Positions 1-7,130 of a stretch of 7,819 nucleotides of DNA are shown here, piece after piece. How positions within the stretch are numbered: position 1 is the stretch's first letter; the number at the start of each line of letters is the position of its first letter. The DNA is from an uncultured bacterium (GTDB lineage Bacteria; Bdellovibrionota_C; UBA2361; SZUA-149; CALKYB01). The notes under the pieces are model-generated. The model had not been told where the DNA came from, did not search any database, and was given only the letters and a program-made list of their open reading frames with translations. Location of the stretch: assembly GCA_938003565.1 (NCBI GenBank), contig CALKYB010000259.1:1-7819 (forward strand), in the 5' to 3' direction. Position numbers and translations under genes: made by a program.

Positions 1-2003
1 TTGAGGTCCCTAAAGTAGTCTAGCGATTCTGGATTAGCTAGTGCTGTAAGGTTAGGTATTTCTTTTCCGTGTATTGTTCGTCTTACCGCAATTTCCACTG
101 CTTTGCCACTACGTGTTTTAGGGATGTCTGGGACGCTTATGATTTTAGCTGGGACGTGTCGAGGGGAAGCCATTTTCTTAAGCTTTGTTTTTATTTCTAG
201 TATTAGGTCTTCTGAGATCTCACAATCCCTTTTTCTTTGGGACTCAGTATTCATAAGTACAACAAAGAGGATAATCCGCTCACTGCCAGAGAAGTTCTGA
301 CCGACCGCAATACACTCTTTAATTTCAGAAAAAGTTTCTACAACTCTGTATATTTCTGCAGTTCCAATTCGAACTCCACCAGGATTGAGAGTTGCGTCCG
401 ATCGGCCGTGAATGATCACTCCTCCATCGCTGGGGAATTCACACCAATCTCCATGATGCCAAACATTTTTGAACTTAGAGAAATAGGAATTAAAATACTT
501 CTCTCCTTTTGGATCGTTCCAAAAGTAAAGCGGGGCGGAGGGAAAAGGAGTTTTACAAACTAACTCGCCTGGCTCATCAATTAGCTCTTCTCCGTTATTT
601 GAGAAAGCGGCTATATCCATCCCAAGACCTTTTACCTGGATACGTCCACGAATCACCGGCTCAGTTGTTGCTCCAAGAGCAAAGCAGGAGACGATATCAG
701 TCCCTCCAGAGATCGACGAAAGACAAGCTGTAGAAGAGATATTATTGTAAACGTAGTCGAACTGCTCGGGAAGTAGCGGCGATCCTGTAGATAGTATAGC
801 GCGTAAGGATTTGAGAGTTGTAGTAGTTTTTACATTGGATTTTTCACAGGCCAGTAAGTACCTTGCACTTGTTCCAAAGACCGTTACGTTTTCTCGCTCC
901 GCCATCGAAAGGAGCGAATCAGCTTTTGGAAATACTGGCGAGCCGTCATAGAGCACTAGTGTGGAGCCAGAAGCTAGCGCAGAAACTAACCAGTTCCACA
1001 TCATCCAACCGCAGGTAGTATGATAAAAAATTGTGTCACTCGCTTTGAGATCTAGGTGGAGGCGATGCTCTTTTATGTGCTGTAAAAGAGAGCCTCCTGC
1101 ACCGTGTACAATGCACTTCGGGGCACCTGTAGTCCCAGAAGAAAAAAGTATATACAAAGGATGGTTGAAGGGGAGTTCTCTGAATGAAATTTGGCTCACT
1201 TTAGGAGAGAAGTTGGAAACCACGTCGTTGAAATGGTTGAAGTTTCCCACTCGAGTTCTAGATCCAGTCAGTAACATCAAGCCGTTTTTAGGTTTGAGAA
1301 GTTTTTGCACTTTGAGAACTTTATCGAGACAGTCATGTAGTTTGCCTCCATAGGAGTAGTCGGGTGAAGCTATTACCAAACATGGATCAATTTGTTGAAA
1401 GCGGTCTATGATCCCTTGGTAGCCAAAATCTGGCGAGCAGCTAGACCAGACAATTCCTTGGGAGGCGGCTGCCAAAAAACAAACTAGAGTCTCAGCGGAA
1501 TTTTTAGTGATTCCAGCTATTCGATCCCCGGGTTCTATTCCTAGGTTTATAAAGTGTTCGGCTAGAGCAGAGACTTCTAGCTCGAGCCTAGCCCATGTGT
1601 AAACTTCTCGGACTCCTTCACTGAAGTAACTCTCATCAAGAGATATTAAAGCACAGCTATTTGGGTCTATTTTTACTTGTTCTAAAATGTTTTCTGAAAA
1701 ATTAAGACTAGCTGTCTCGAACCATCGCTTTGCTTGCCAGGACCCTGTAGGTAAGTTTGGTGGCCCGTTAGGCGAGCCCTGATCATAAGATTTTAGGATT
1801 TCATCGGGTTTGTTACGGAGTTTTATTTTAAAGAATTCTAACGTTGCAGACCAGAAAAGTTCGTGATTCTCAACTGACCATTGATGCAGTGATTCGTAGT
1901 TCTGGTGATTATATTTGTGTGCTGTAGTTATGAAATCTATGAAACCCGCAAGTTGAGAGTTTTGAGTGGTTTCTTTTGATGGTTTCCAGAGACAAGTATT
2001 CAC
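1..2003 (-). CDS. Acetoacetyl-CoA synthetase (acetoacetate-CoA ligase), 3' end cut by the window edge
   Basis: Activates acetoacetate to acetoacetyl-CoA using ATP and CoA in the cytoplasm, through an acyl-adenylate. This feeds ketone bodies or products of leucine or polyhydroxybutyrate breakdown into acetyl-CoA metabolism. Translating the minus strand gives 667 uninterrupted codons. The ANL-superfamily signatures appear in order: LNFSEN near residue 110, WSSCSPDFG (186-194, typical of this family), the AMP-binding loop SSGTTG (288-293), GWMMWNW (332-338), GGTDI near 430, WHHGDW, GRSDATLNPGG (533-543) and the C-terminal TRSGK with the probable catalytic lysine at about 634. The last visible codons read NPESLDYFRDL, which resembles the usual C-terminus of the family, so only a few residues should be missing. 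The start is GTG at 2003: it precedes the family-like LWKPS N-terminus, and a TGA lies in frame eight codons upstream. The Shine-Dalgarno match is poor. It is divergent from glpD. Family identity is confident; there is no gene symbol I would insist on. Confidence 0.93.
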   Translation of the reverse strand, partial: MNTCLWKPSKETTQNSQLAGFIDFITTAHKYNHQNYESLHQWSVENHELFWSATLEFFKIKLRNKPDEILKSYDQGSPNGPPNLPTGSWQAKRWFETASLNFSENILEQVKIDPNSCALISLDESYFSEGVREVYTWARLELEVSALAEHFINLGIEPGDRIAGITKNSAETLVCFLAAASQGIVWSSCSPDFGYQGIIDRFQQIDPCLVIASPDYSYGGKLHDCLDKVLKVQKLLKPKNGLMLLTGSRTRVGNFNHFNDVVSNFSPKVSQISFRELPFNHPLYILFSSGTTGAPKCIVHGAGGSLLQHIKEHRLHLDLKASDTIFYHTTCGWMMWNWLVSALASGSTLVLYDGSPVFPKADSLLSMAERENVTVFGTSARYLLACEKSNVKTTTTLKSLRAILSTGSPLLPEQFDYVYNNISSTACLSSISGGTDIVSCFALGATTEPVIRGRIQVKGLGMDIAAFSNNGEELIDEPGELVCKTPFPSAPLYFWNDPKGEKYFNSYFSKFKNVWHHGDWCEFPSDGGVIIHGRSDATLNPGGVRIGTAEIYRVVETFSEIKECIAVGQNFSGSERIILFVVLMNTESQRKRDCEISEDLILEIKTKLKKMASPRHVPAKIISVPDIPKTRSGKAVEIAVRRTIHGKEIPNLTALANPESLDYFRDL

Positions 2004-2196
2004 GGCTCTTTTAGTAAAAAGTTCTCAAGACATAAAATTCCTAGATTTAACCTTACCCCTTGTTGGGGGCTATGAGAAGTTTAGAATTAGCGGTCATTTT
2101 TTAGGGTAGATGCGAAATTGTTCGCCACATTCTTCTGTGGTCGCTATACTTTAATTGTAGGTTTGTTGTTACCACTTCAACTTAATTAGAGAGTTT
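2004..2196. promoter_or_regulatory. Divergent intergenic region between the acetoacetyl-CoA synthetase gene and glpD
   Basis: This 193-bp gap has no convincing ORF and must carry the promoters of both divergent genes. For glpD the best -10 is TATACT at 2145-2150, with only a weak -35. For the minus strand, TACAAT (complement of 2154-2159) follows TTGAAG (complement of 2175-2180) at a short 15-base spacing. The two -10 candidates lie nearly back to back. A CCCC-N6-GGGG hairpin (2056-2069) would lie in the leader of the minus-strand transcript. All assignments are by eye. Confidence 0.4.
2125..2140. promoter_or_regulatory. Inverted repeat, possible operator upstream of glpD
   Basis: CCACA (2125-2129) and TGTGG (2136-2140) form a perfect 5-bp dyad around TTCTTC. 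It ends four bases before the candidate glpD -10 (TATACT, 2145-2150), so a protein bound there would cover the -35/spacer region. TTGTTCG just upstream (2118-2124) resembles one half of the enterobacterial GlpR operator, but the opposite half is missing. The regulator is unknown. Confidence 0.3.
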
Positions 2197-3843
2197 ATGA
2201 GCATTAGAGCCCTTAGACAGAAATTTATACAGTCCAATTTAGATCGAGATGCTGAGCGAACCAAACAGGCTCAAGAAGGGGTTTATGATGTGGTCGTTAT
2301 TGGTGGTGGAATTCATGGGGCCTGGGTAGCTCGAGATGCTGCATTGCGCGGATTCAAAACTCTTTTGCTTGAGAAAGAAGATTTTGGGCATGGCACAAGT
2401 TCCCGTTCCTCGAAGATGCTTCATGGGGGGGTAAGGTATCTAGAGAGCGGAGATGTGAAGCTTGTTTTTGATGCTTTAGCTGAACGAGCTAGACTGTGTA
2501 TGATTGCGCCCCATTTAACTTGTAAACAGTCATTTTTTTACCCAGCGATACCCGGGGCAACTAGACCGGGGTGGCAAATAAATATTGGGCTAGCGGCTTA
2601 TGATTTTTTGGCTAGGATTTCTTCTAAGTTAGAGAATCTTGATGCCTTTCCCAGTTATGAAAGAGTTGATTCCAATGAGCCGCGCTTAGCAGATTTGCGT
2701 GAAATGGGCCTTGAGTTTGCTTCAATGTTTCAGTACTCGGATGGTCAAATGAACGACGCGAGAATAGTCGTTGAAGCGATTGTTGATGCTGTAAGTTTAG
2801 GTGCTGTTGCTTTGAATCATGCGCCTGTTGTTGGCGTTATTAGAAAGAATAAACTTTGGTCAATTGACTGGACCCGTGCTGGGGAGCGTCATACATCTGA
2901 AGCTCGGTTTGTAATTAACACCACTGGTCCATGGACGAACTCACTTCAAAACCTAATTGGTAATCCTCCAGTCGGATCTCCTAAACTTGTGTTGAGCCGT
3001 GGAATTCACTTGCTTTTTGATAGGCCTTGGGAGGGACCAGGATTAATTTTACCTACTGGGGAGAAAGGAAGATATTATTTTGTCTGGCCGCATTTTCATC
3101 CCGGTTCAGAGGCAACCCTGGTTGGAACTACCGACCAGAACACTACCGAGGCAAGTGAGGATCCTCAAGCTCGGACAGATGAAATTGAACAGTTGCTTAG
3201 ATATTTAAAAAGAGATTTACCAAATTCTGGATTAGTAGCTGGCTCCGCTTTTAGGCAGTTTTGTGGGATCCGGGCCTTAGCGGCTAAATCTGGCTCGAAT
3301 AAAAAATCAGTTAGCTCCATTTCAAGGTCTGAAATTTGGGTGCAAGGGGATGGATGGATAAGTCTGGCAGGTGGGAAGTATACTAACGCTAGAAGTACAG
3401 CGGAGAAGGGACTAGATATCATCGAGAGGCTCATTGGCAGCCGCAAAAAGACACTCTCTATTAAGGAGCAGCTTCGAGAGAGACCACTGCCGGGCTCAGA
3501 CGGGCTTAGAGCCGAGGATGAAACAGTGGCTCAGCTTAGTGCTGAGCTTTCTAAGAAAAATGAAGGTTGGTCTGAGGAACAATGTAGGCGCTCAGCAGCC
3601 CTCTGTTTTGCTCGGTTTGGCTCTAGGTCTGGGAGCGTAATCGCCTGTAATAATTCAGATAATCTCGAATTAGCTCAAAGGGGCATGCTGACTTCTGAAA
3701 TAAAGTATACCCTTTTGGAGGAGCAGGCCATAACAATTGCGGATGTCTTTAGGCGACGCTTAGGGATAACTCATCTTCCAGGAGATGTTGAATCCTTGGA
3801 AGCTGAAGTGCTTAATTTGGTGGGAGAGGACCTGAGTTTTTAG
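2197..3843 (+). CDS. glpD: FAD-dependent glycerol-3-phosphate dehydrogenase
   Basis: Oxidises sn-glycerol 3-phosphate to dihydroxyacetone phosphate at the cytoplasmic face of the membrane and passes electrons through FAD to the quinone pool. It links glycerol and phospholipid catabolism to glycolysis. The 548-residue protein has the family order. An FAD-binding Rossmann motif VVIGGGIHGAWVARDAALRG spans about 33-52. The signature GTSSRSSKMLHGGVRYLE spans 66-83, AGPW-like NTTGPW is at 241-246, a substrate-region RGIHLL is at 268-273 and VGTTD is at 309-313. GIRAL is at 357-361, and the AGGKYT motif at 391-396 closes the FAD domain. The rest (about 430-540) matches the helical DAO_C-type domain, including the LLEEQAITIADVFRRRLGI helix. 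Length is usual for GlpD. ATG 2197 is preceded by AGAGAG at 2188-2193, a weak Shine-Dalgarno. No glpK, glpF or glpR lies nearby, so it stands apart from a classical glp operon. Confidence 0.93.
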   Translation: MSIRALRQKFIQSNLDRDAERTKQAQEGVYDVVVIGGGIHGAWVARDAALRGFKTLLLEKEDFGHGTSSRSSKMLHGGVRYLESGDVKLVFDALAERARLCMIAPHLTCKQSFFYPAIPGATRPGWQINIGLAAYDFLARISSKLENLDAFPSYERVDSNEPRLADLREMGLEFASMFQYSDGQMNDARIVVEAIVDAVSLGAVALNHAPVVGVIRKNKLWSIDWTRAGERHTSEARFVINTTGPWTNSLQNLIGNPPVGSPKLVLSRGIHLLFDRPWEGPGLILPTGEKGRYYFVWPHFHPGSEATLVGTTDQNTTEASEDPQARTDEIEQLLRYLKRDLPNSGLVAGSAFRQFCGIRALAAKSGSNKKSVSSISRSEIWVQGDGWISLAGGKYTNARSTAEKGLDIIERLIGSRKKTLSIKEQLRERPLPGSDGLRAEDETVAQLSAELSKKNEGWSEEQCRRSAALCFARFGSRSGSVIACNNSDNLELAQRGMLTSEIKYTLLEEQAITIADVFRRRLGITHLPGDVESLEAEVLNLVGEDLSF

Positions 3844-3871
3844 CGGGGCTTAGCAAGAGAGCTCGAGTCTC

Positions 3872-3898
3872 GTGACAGAAATTCCTTCCTAGTATGAT
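3872..3898 (+). promoter_or_regulatory. Candidate promoter of the basic coiled-coil gene
   Basis: GTGACA (3872-3877) and TATGAT (3893-3898) resemble sigma-70 -35 and -10 boxes, but the spacing is 15 bases, shorter than ideal. A start near 3905 would give a leader of about 30 bases holding the ribosome-binding site. There is no clear terminator after glpD, so read-through from glpD is equally possible. Confidence 0.3.
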
Positions 3899-3923
3899 CT
3901 TACCTTGTATTCTGGTTAAATCC

Positions 3924-3929
3924 AGAGGA
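3924..3929 (+). promoter_or_regulatory. Shine-Dalgarno that fixes the start at 3937
   Basis: AGAGGA lies seven bases before ATG 3937. It supports this start over the in-frame ATG at 3976, which has no purine-rich sequence at the right distance. Confidence 0.7.
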
Positions 3930-3936
3930 ATTTTAC

Positions 3937-4503
3937 ATGAAAACTCCACATAGTTTATTGAGACCAGCTTTTGAAATGGAAATTTTCCATTCTAGGCTTT
4001 GTGCCCCTGTTTTATTTGTTCTACTTTTTGTAGTCTTGTTGTTCATCAGCGCTGGCTCAGCTTTTGCAAACAATAAAAAGGTTTGGTCTGAGCCTAATCG
4101 TTATGAAAAAGTGATGCTTGACTACGAGAATGAGTTGGAGCAATACGAAGACCGTCTTGAGCTTTGGGAGCGTGATATCACAAGGCGTAAGGCTGAAGCT
4201 AACAAACGTGCGATGCAAGCAGATCGTATTGCTAGTGAGAAGCTTGCGGCAAAACGGCGTAAGATTAGAGAAGAGAGAGTTAGAGAAGCTAAAAGACGTC
4301 AGGCGGAGCAAGCAAAGCTTGAGCCTAAGACTCAAACTAAGCCGGATAATAAGCAGTCGGAAGTTAGAAAGGTTGAGAAGAAGTCTAGCGTCGCCAAAAA
4401 AGTTAAGAATGAGAAGCCGCCAAAAAAACAGCTTAGAAAAAGAAAGCAGAAAAAGACTGAAAAACGGGGCTTCATGCAGCGCTTGCGAGATAGTCTCTTT
4501 TAG
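3937..4503 (+). CDS. Exported, lysine/arginine-rich coiled-coil protein of unknown function
   Basis: I do not recognise a family for this 188-residue protein. A hydrophobic segment at about 22-42, rich in L, V and F, ends in SAFA, a good signal-peptidase I site after Ala44. The mature protein would therefore be periplasmic; if uncleaved, it would be a single-pass anchored protein. Residues 50-125 are a charged, heptad-like helix (YEKVMLDYENELEQYEDRLELWERD, then an R/K/E/A-rich run) and probably a coiled coil. Residues 125-175 are dominated by lysine, with scattered P, Q and S, and look disordered. The last residues, RGFMQRLRDSLF, could be a short amphipathic helix. The net charge is strongly positive. 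The overall plan loosely recalls TolA-like envelope linkers, but there is no sequence motif to support that. The start is set by a good ribosome-binding site. It lies 93 bases after glpD and 50 bases before metF on the same strand, so co-transcription with metF is plausible. Confidence 0.8.
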   Translation: MKTPHSLLRPAFEMEIFHSRLCAPVLFVLLFVVLLFISAGSAFANNKKVWSEPNRYEKVMLDYENELEQYEDRLELWERDITRRKAEANKRAMQADRIASEKLAAKRRKIREERVREAKRRQAEQAKLEPKTQTKPDNKQSEVRKVEKKSSVAKKVKNEKPPKKQLRKRKQKKTEKRGFMQRLRDSLF

Positions 4504-4525
4504 AATTATCGCCACCGGCCGCCTT

Positions 4526-4548
4526 GCTCCTCAAATTTTTGCAGGAGC
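4526..4548 (+). promoter_or_regulatory. Hairpin enclosing the metF Shine-Dalgarno sequence
   Basis: GCTCCTCAA (4526-4534) pairs with TTG (4539-4541) and AGGAGC (4543-4548). This gives nine base pairs, a 4-base loop and one bulged C at 4542. The 3' arm contains AGGAG (4543-4547), which sits six bases before GTG 4554. In the folded RNA the ribosome-binding site is therefore closed. There is no T-run after it, so it is not a terminator. The pairing is seen directly; regulation is inferred. Confidence 0.5.
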
Positions 4549-4553
4549 CTAGA

Positions 4554-5468
4554 GTGAGTTTTAGTGAAATTTTTAAGAATAAAGAACTTGTATTGTCTTT
4601 TGAGTTCTTTCCTCCAAAATCCTCTAAATTACTTGCAAATACCAAGTCTCTGATTGATGAACTGTCGGGTTACAATCCTGACTTCATGACTTGCACCTAT
4701 GGAGCGGGCGGAGGCACCAAAGAGTCCACTCTCGATATTGTTCAGTTTATTTCTCGAGATCTGGGAATCCGTGCAGTTGCCCATCTTACCTGTGTTGGTC
4801 ATACAACGAATGATTTAAAGACAATTATTTGTGATTTAGAGTCGGCTGGTATTGAAAATATTCTTGCTCTTCGTGGAGATCCTCCGAAGGGAGAAACTGT
4901 TTTTGAAATGACCGAAGGTGGTTTGTCCTGTGCCAAGGACTTGGTGGAGTTTATTTCTAAAGATTTTGATTTGAGTTTGGCTGTGGCTGGTTACCCGGAA
5001 ACTCATCCCGAAGCTATTTCTCCTGAAGCAGACATTGACTACTTGAAAGCTAAGGTTGATGCGGGAGCTGAGTTGATAGTTACCCAGCTGTTTTTTGATT
5101 CTGATATGTACTTTAGTTTCAAAGATAGATGTGCTGCAGCCGGCATTGATGTTCCAATCTTGCCAGGAATCATGCCGATTGCGAGTATTAAGCAAGTGAG
5201 GAAATTTACTGGTATGTGTGGTGCGAGCATTCCTCCAAAGTTGTCTGAGAGTTTGGCAAAGCTTGAAACTGCAGGGGATGAGGTTAGTGAGTTTGGTACA
5301 GATTACGCAATTGAGTTGGTGCGAGAGTTAATTGCCGGTGGTGCTCCTGGAATTCATCTTTATACCTTGAATAAGTCTAGCCAAGTTAGTCAAATTGCCG
5401 AAGCGGCAGGATTCTCTAAAGAGGTTGGCTCGATGGACAACGTTATTAAAAAAAAACGAGCCTCGTAG
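4554..5468 (+). CDS. metF: Methylenetetrahydrofolate reductase
   Basis: Reduces 5,10-methylenetetrahydrofolate to 5-methyltetrahydrofolate with FAD and NAD(P)H, supplying the methyl group for methionine synthesis. The protein is a cytoplasmic TIM barrel. I place the start at GTG 4554, giving 304 residues, because AGGAG (4543-4547) lies six bases upstream and the protein then begins just before the conserved SFEFFPP. The in-frame TTG at 4524 has no Shine-Dalgarno and adds unconserved residues. Motifs in this numbering: SFEFFPPKS with Glu17 (counterpart of E. coli Glu28), TYGAGGG (48-54), AHLTCVGHT (76-84), LRGDPPKG with Asp109 (counterpart of E. coli Asp120, near the flavin), AGYPETHPEA (145-154), TQLFFD (177-182) and PGIMPI. 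The C-terminal GIHLYTLNKSSQV matches the family. The last codons, KKKRAS, form part of a terminator. The gene converges on pgi, with three bases between stop codons. Confidence 0.95.
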   Translation: MSFSEIFKNKELVLSFEFFPPKSSKLLANTKSLIDELSGYNPDFMTCTYGAGGGTKESTLDIVQFISRDLGIRAVAHLTCVGHTTNDLKTIICDLESAGIENILALRGDPPKGETVFEMTEGGLSCAKDLVEFISKDFDLSLAVAGYPETHPEAISPEADIDYLKAKVDAGAELIVTQLFFDSDMYFSFKDRCAAAGIDVPILPGIMPIASIKQVRKFTGMCGASIPPKLSESLAKLETAGDEVSEFGTDYAIELVRELIAGGAPGIHLYTLNKSSQVSQIAEAAGFSKEVGSMDNVIKKKRAS

Positions 5469-5475
5469 TTTTTAA
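5448..5475. terminator. Bidirectional intrinsic terminator shared by metF and pgi
   Basis: Nine A residues (5448-5456) are followed by the near-perfect palindrome ACGAG-C-CTCGT (5456-5466), then AG and five T residues (5469-5473). Read on the minus strand it is ACGAG-G-CTCGT followed by nine T residues, a good terminator for pgi. Read on the plus strand it is a hairpin with a shorter T-run for metF. It overlaps the last three sense codons and stop codon of metF, and its plus-strand T-run reaches the pgi stop codon. The stem is short, so A/U pairing beyond it may add stability. Confidence 0.65.
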
Positions 5476-7043
5476 TTGATTTTGTATGTCGCTTGGTCTG
5501 GACGTTTGCCTGAAATTCTTTTTAAGCCGTTATTGTTTGAATTGGCTGCTAGATGCTCCAGAACTCGATAGATAGATTCCTTTTCATTTGGTCTATTCAG
5601 TGCAACTGAGGCATCTTCAACATCAAATTGGTCCTTTTTTTGGCTGATGTAGGTTTCCAGGTCTTTTTGAATTTCTATAATTCTACTGGCTGCTTTTTTA
5701 CCTGCTTCAACACCTGGTTGATTGTAGGCGTTAACATTGATCATGGATGCATATAGGCCAACAGCTCGTTCAAAGAGTGCTACTAGGCCACCAAGAGATT
5801 CTTCATTAATAGCTCTAAGACTTATCAAGATGCTTTCTCTATTGTTGCTCTCTAAAGCGCTTCGAGTGCCATGTAAAAAGCCACTAAGGTAGTCTCCAGA
5901 GCTAAAACCCTCTTCTAGTCTAGACCCAGTCTCCCCCTTCCTGAGGTCTTCAAGAACTTCCAGGAAAACAGCAAAGAAGTCGTTTCTTCCATCTCTTAGT
6001 TGCTGAATATAGGCATGCTGATCAGTTGATCCCTTGTTGCCGAAAACAGATAAGCCCTGCTCAATTTTATTGCCTTCGTTATCTAGACTCTTGCCAAGTG
6101 ATTCCATTACGAGCTGTTGCAAATAGCGCCCAAACAAGGCTAGTCGATCTTTGTACGGAAGAATAACCATGGATTTTTCACCACTACCATTTCCAGCGAT
6201 GTGCCAGATACATGCTAAAAGAGCGGCGGGGTTGTTAAGAATATCTTGGGAGCGAGTTGCTACATCCATTTTTGCTGCGCCATTGAGAAAAGATTTGGCG
6301 TCAAGGCCTAAAAGAGTCAGAGGAATAAGACCTACAGCTGAAGTAATGCTACAACGACCCCCAACCCAATCCCAAATGTAGAGGGTCTTTTTCCAACCTT
6401 CTCTTGAGGCTTTCTCGTCAAGTTTGGAGTTTTTTGTTGTAATTGCAACGGCATTATTGGGGAAGTTTAGGCCTAAAGAGTTGAAGTATGTTTCTATTTC
6501 AGCAGCGGCATTTCTAGTCTCCACTGTCCCGCCTGATTTAGACACAACTATTATTAGAGTTTCGCTCAGCTTCTTTTCAAGCATAGCTAGGATTCTCGCT
6601 ATGCCGTCCGGGTCTGTGTTGTCACAGAAGTAAAGATCTAAAGACTCAGGATGACAGTCCCAAAAACAATCTTTTAAAAACTGTGGCCCAAGAGCAGATC
6701 CACCGATTCCAACTATGATAGCAGTCGAAAATTTGCCGTTTGAGAGAATTTGAGAGCTGAAGGTCTCAATCTCTTTGAGAGAATCTTCAATAGAGTGAGA
6801 AATTTCAGGACTAGGAGCTAGGGAAGGATCTCTGAGCCAGTAGTGTCCAACCATTCTATTTTCGTCGGAATTGCTTTTAGCTCCCTGCTCGAGACTCTCC
6901 ATCTCCTTTAGAGCTAGCTCAACCTTAGGAGCTAGCTTTTGAAGTTGAGACTCCGAAAACTTCATTTTGCTAACGTCTATAGAAAAATCTAGTGACTCTA
7001 CCTCAAGGTAGTACTTATTTAATTTTTCCCAAGAGTCATTCAT
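5472..7043 (-). CDS. pgi: Glucose-6-phosphate isomerase, cyanobacterial/plastid-like type
   Basis: Interconverts glucose 6-phosphate and fructose 6-phosphate in the cytoplasm, for glycolysis and gluconeogenesis. The 523 residues cover two SIS domains. Visible landmarks are MVGHYWLR (64-71), VGIGGSALGPQ (111-121), the phosphate-binding SKSGGT (168-173), GGRCSITSAVGL (228-239) and LPYKDRLALFGRYLQQLVMESLGK with Glu314 (catalytic position). GNKGSTDQHAYIQQLRDG follows with His343, then NAYNQPGVEAGKKA with the catalytic-region lysines 449/450. The MVGHYWLR, GNKGSTDQHAY and SGDYLSGFL blocks are those I associate with cyanobacterial and plastid enzymes, not the longer E. coli form. In GGRCS, Cys replaces the Thr or Phe seen in many homologues; this is unlikely to inactivate it. 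ATG 7043 has a weak AGG (complement of 7052-7054) eight bases upstream. It is a single-gene unit, convergent with metF and divergent from the gene at 7351. Confidence 0.95.
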   Translation of the reverse strand: MNDSWEKLNKYYLEVESLDFSIDVSKMKFSESQLQKLAPKVELALKEMESLEQGAKSNSDENRMVGHYWLRDPSLAPSPEISHSIEDSLKEIETFSSQILSNGKFSTAIIVGIGGSALGPQFLKDCFWDCHPESLDLYFCDNTDPDGIARILAMLEKKLSETLIIVVSKSGGTVETRNAAAEIETYFNSLGLNFPNNAVAITTKNSKLDEKASREGWKKTLYIWDWVGGRCSITSAVGLIPLTLLGLDAKSFLNGAAKMDVATRSQDILNNPAALLACIWHIAGNGSGEKSMVILPYKDRLALFGRYLQQLVMESLGKSLDNEGNKIEQGLSVFGNKGSTDQHAYIQQLRDGRNDFFAVFLEVLEDLRKGETGSRLEEGFSSGDYLSGFLHGTRSALESNNRESILISLRAINEESLGGLVALFERAVGLYASMINVNAYNQPGVEAGKKAASRIIEIQKDLETYISQKKDQFDVEDASVALNRPNEKESIYRVLEHLAANSNNNGLKRISGKRPDQATYKIN

Positions 7044-7123
7044 TAAACTGACCTAAGTCCAGTACTGATAATAAAAATTAGCGGTTAAATGTTGTTTCTG
7101 TCTAGAAAACTAGACTGATCGTT

Positions 7124-7129
7124 ACTATA
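7124..7129 (-). promoter_or_regulatory. Candidate -10 element for pgi
   Basis: The minus strand reads TATAGT here, about 80 bases upstream of the pgi start. The -35 position at 17-base spacing (complement of 7147-7152, ACGAAC) is poor. That would fit a promoter needing an activator or under weak control. GAACA half-sites lie across the spacer and -35. Confidence 0.3.
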
Positions 7130-7130
7130 G

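Noticed and set aside
103..1353. Several plus-strand ORFs of 65-108 residues in the left part
   Set aside because: They lie entirely on the opposite strand of the acetoacetyl-CoA synthetase gene, whose motifs are unbroken through the region.
2025..2033. ATG-TCT-TGA just upstream of and in frame with the acetoacetyl-CoA synthetase GTG
   Set aside because: It could suggest a broken longer N-terminus or a minimal uORF, but there is no Shine-Dalgarno and the family-like N-terminus starts right after the GTG.
2085..2094. AATTAGCGGT shared by the intergenic regions at 2085-2094 and 7076-7085
   Set aside because: A shared 10-mer is expected by chance many times in a window of this size, and the positions relative to the genes are not equivalent.
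4487..4501. GAGA-TAG-TCTC followed by four T residues at the end of the coiled-coil gene
   Set aside because: A 4-bp AT-containing stem with four T residues is too weak to call a terminator.
4057..4515. 152-residue minus-strand ORF inside the basic coiled-coil gene
   Set aside because: It is the antisense of a Lys/Arg/Glu-rich gene, which naturally gives a stop-poor Leu/Phe/Ser-rich frame. The plus-strand gene has a signal peptide and a good ribosome-binding site.
4118..4552. 144-residue plus-strand ORF overlapping the same gene in another frame
   Set aside because: It is an R/S/L-rich shifted reading of the coiled-coil codons with no ribosome-binding site or recognisable domain.
4524..4553. 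TTG at 4524 as the metF start
   Set aside because: There is no Shine-Dalgarno before it, the extra residues are not conserved in the family, and GTG 4554 has AGGAG at ideal spacing.
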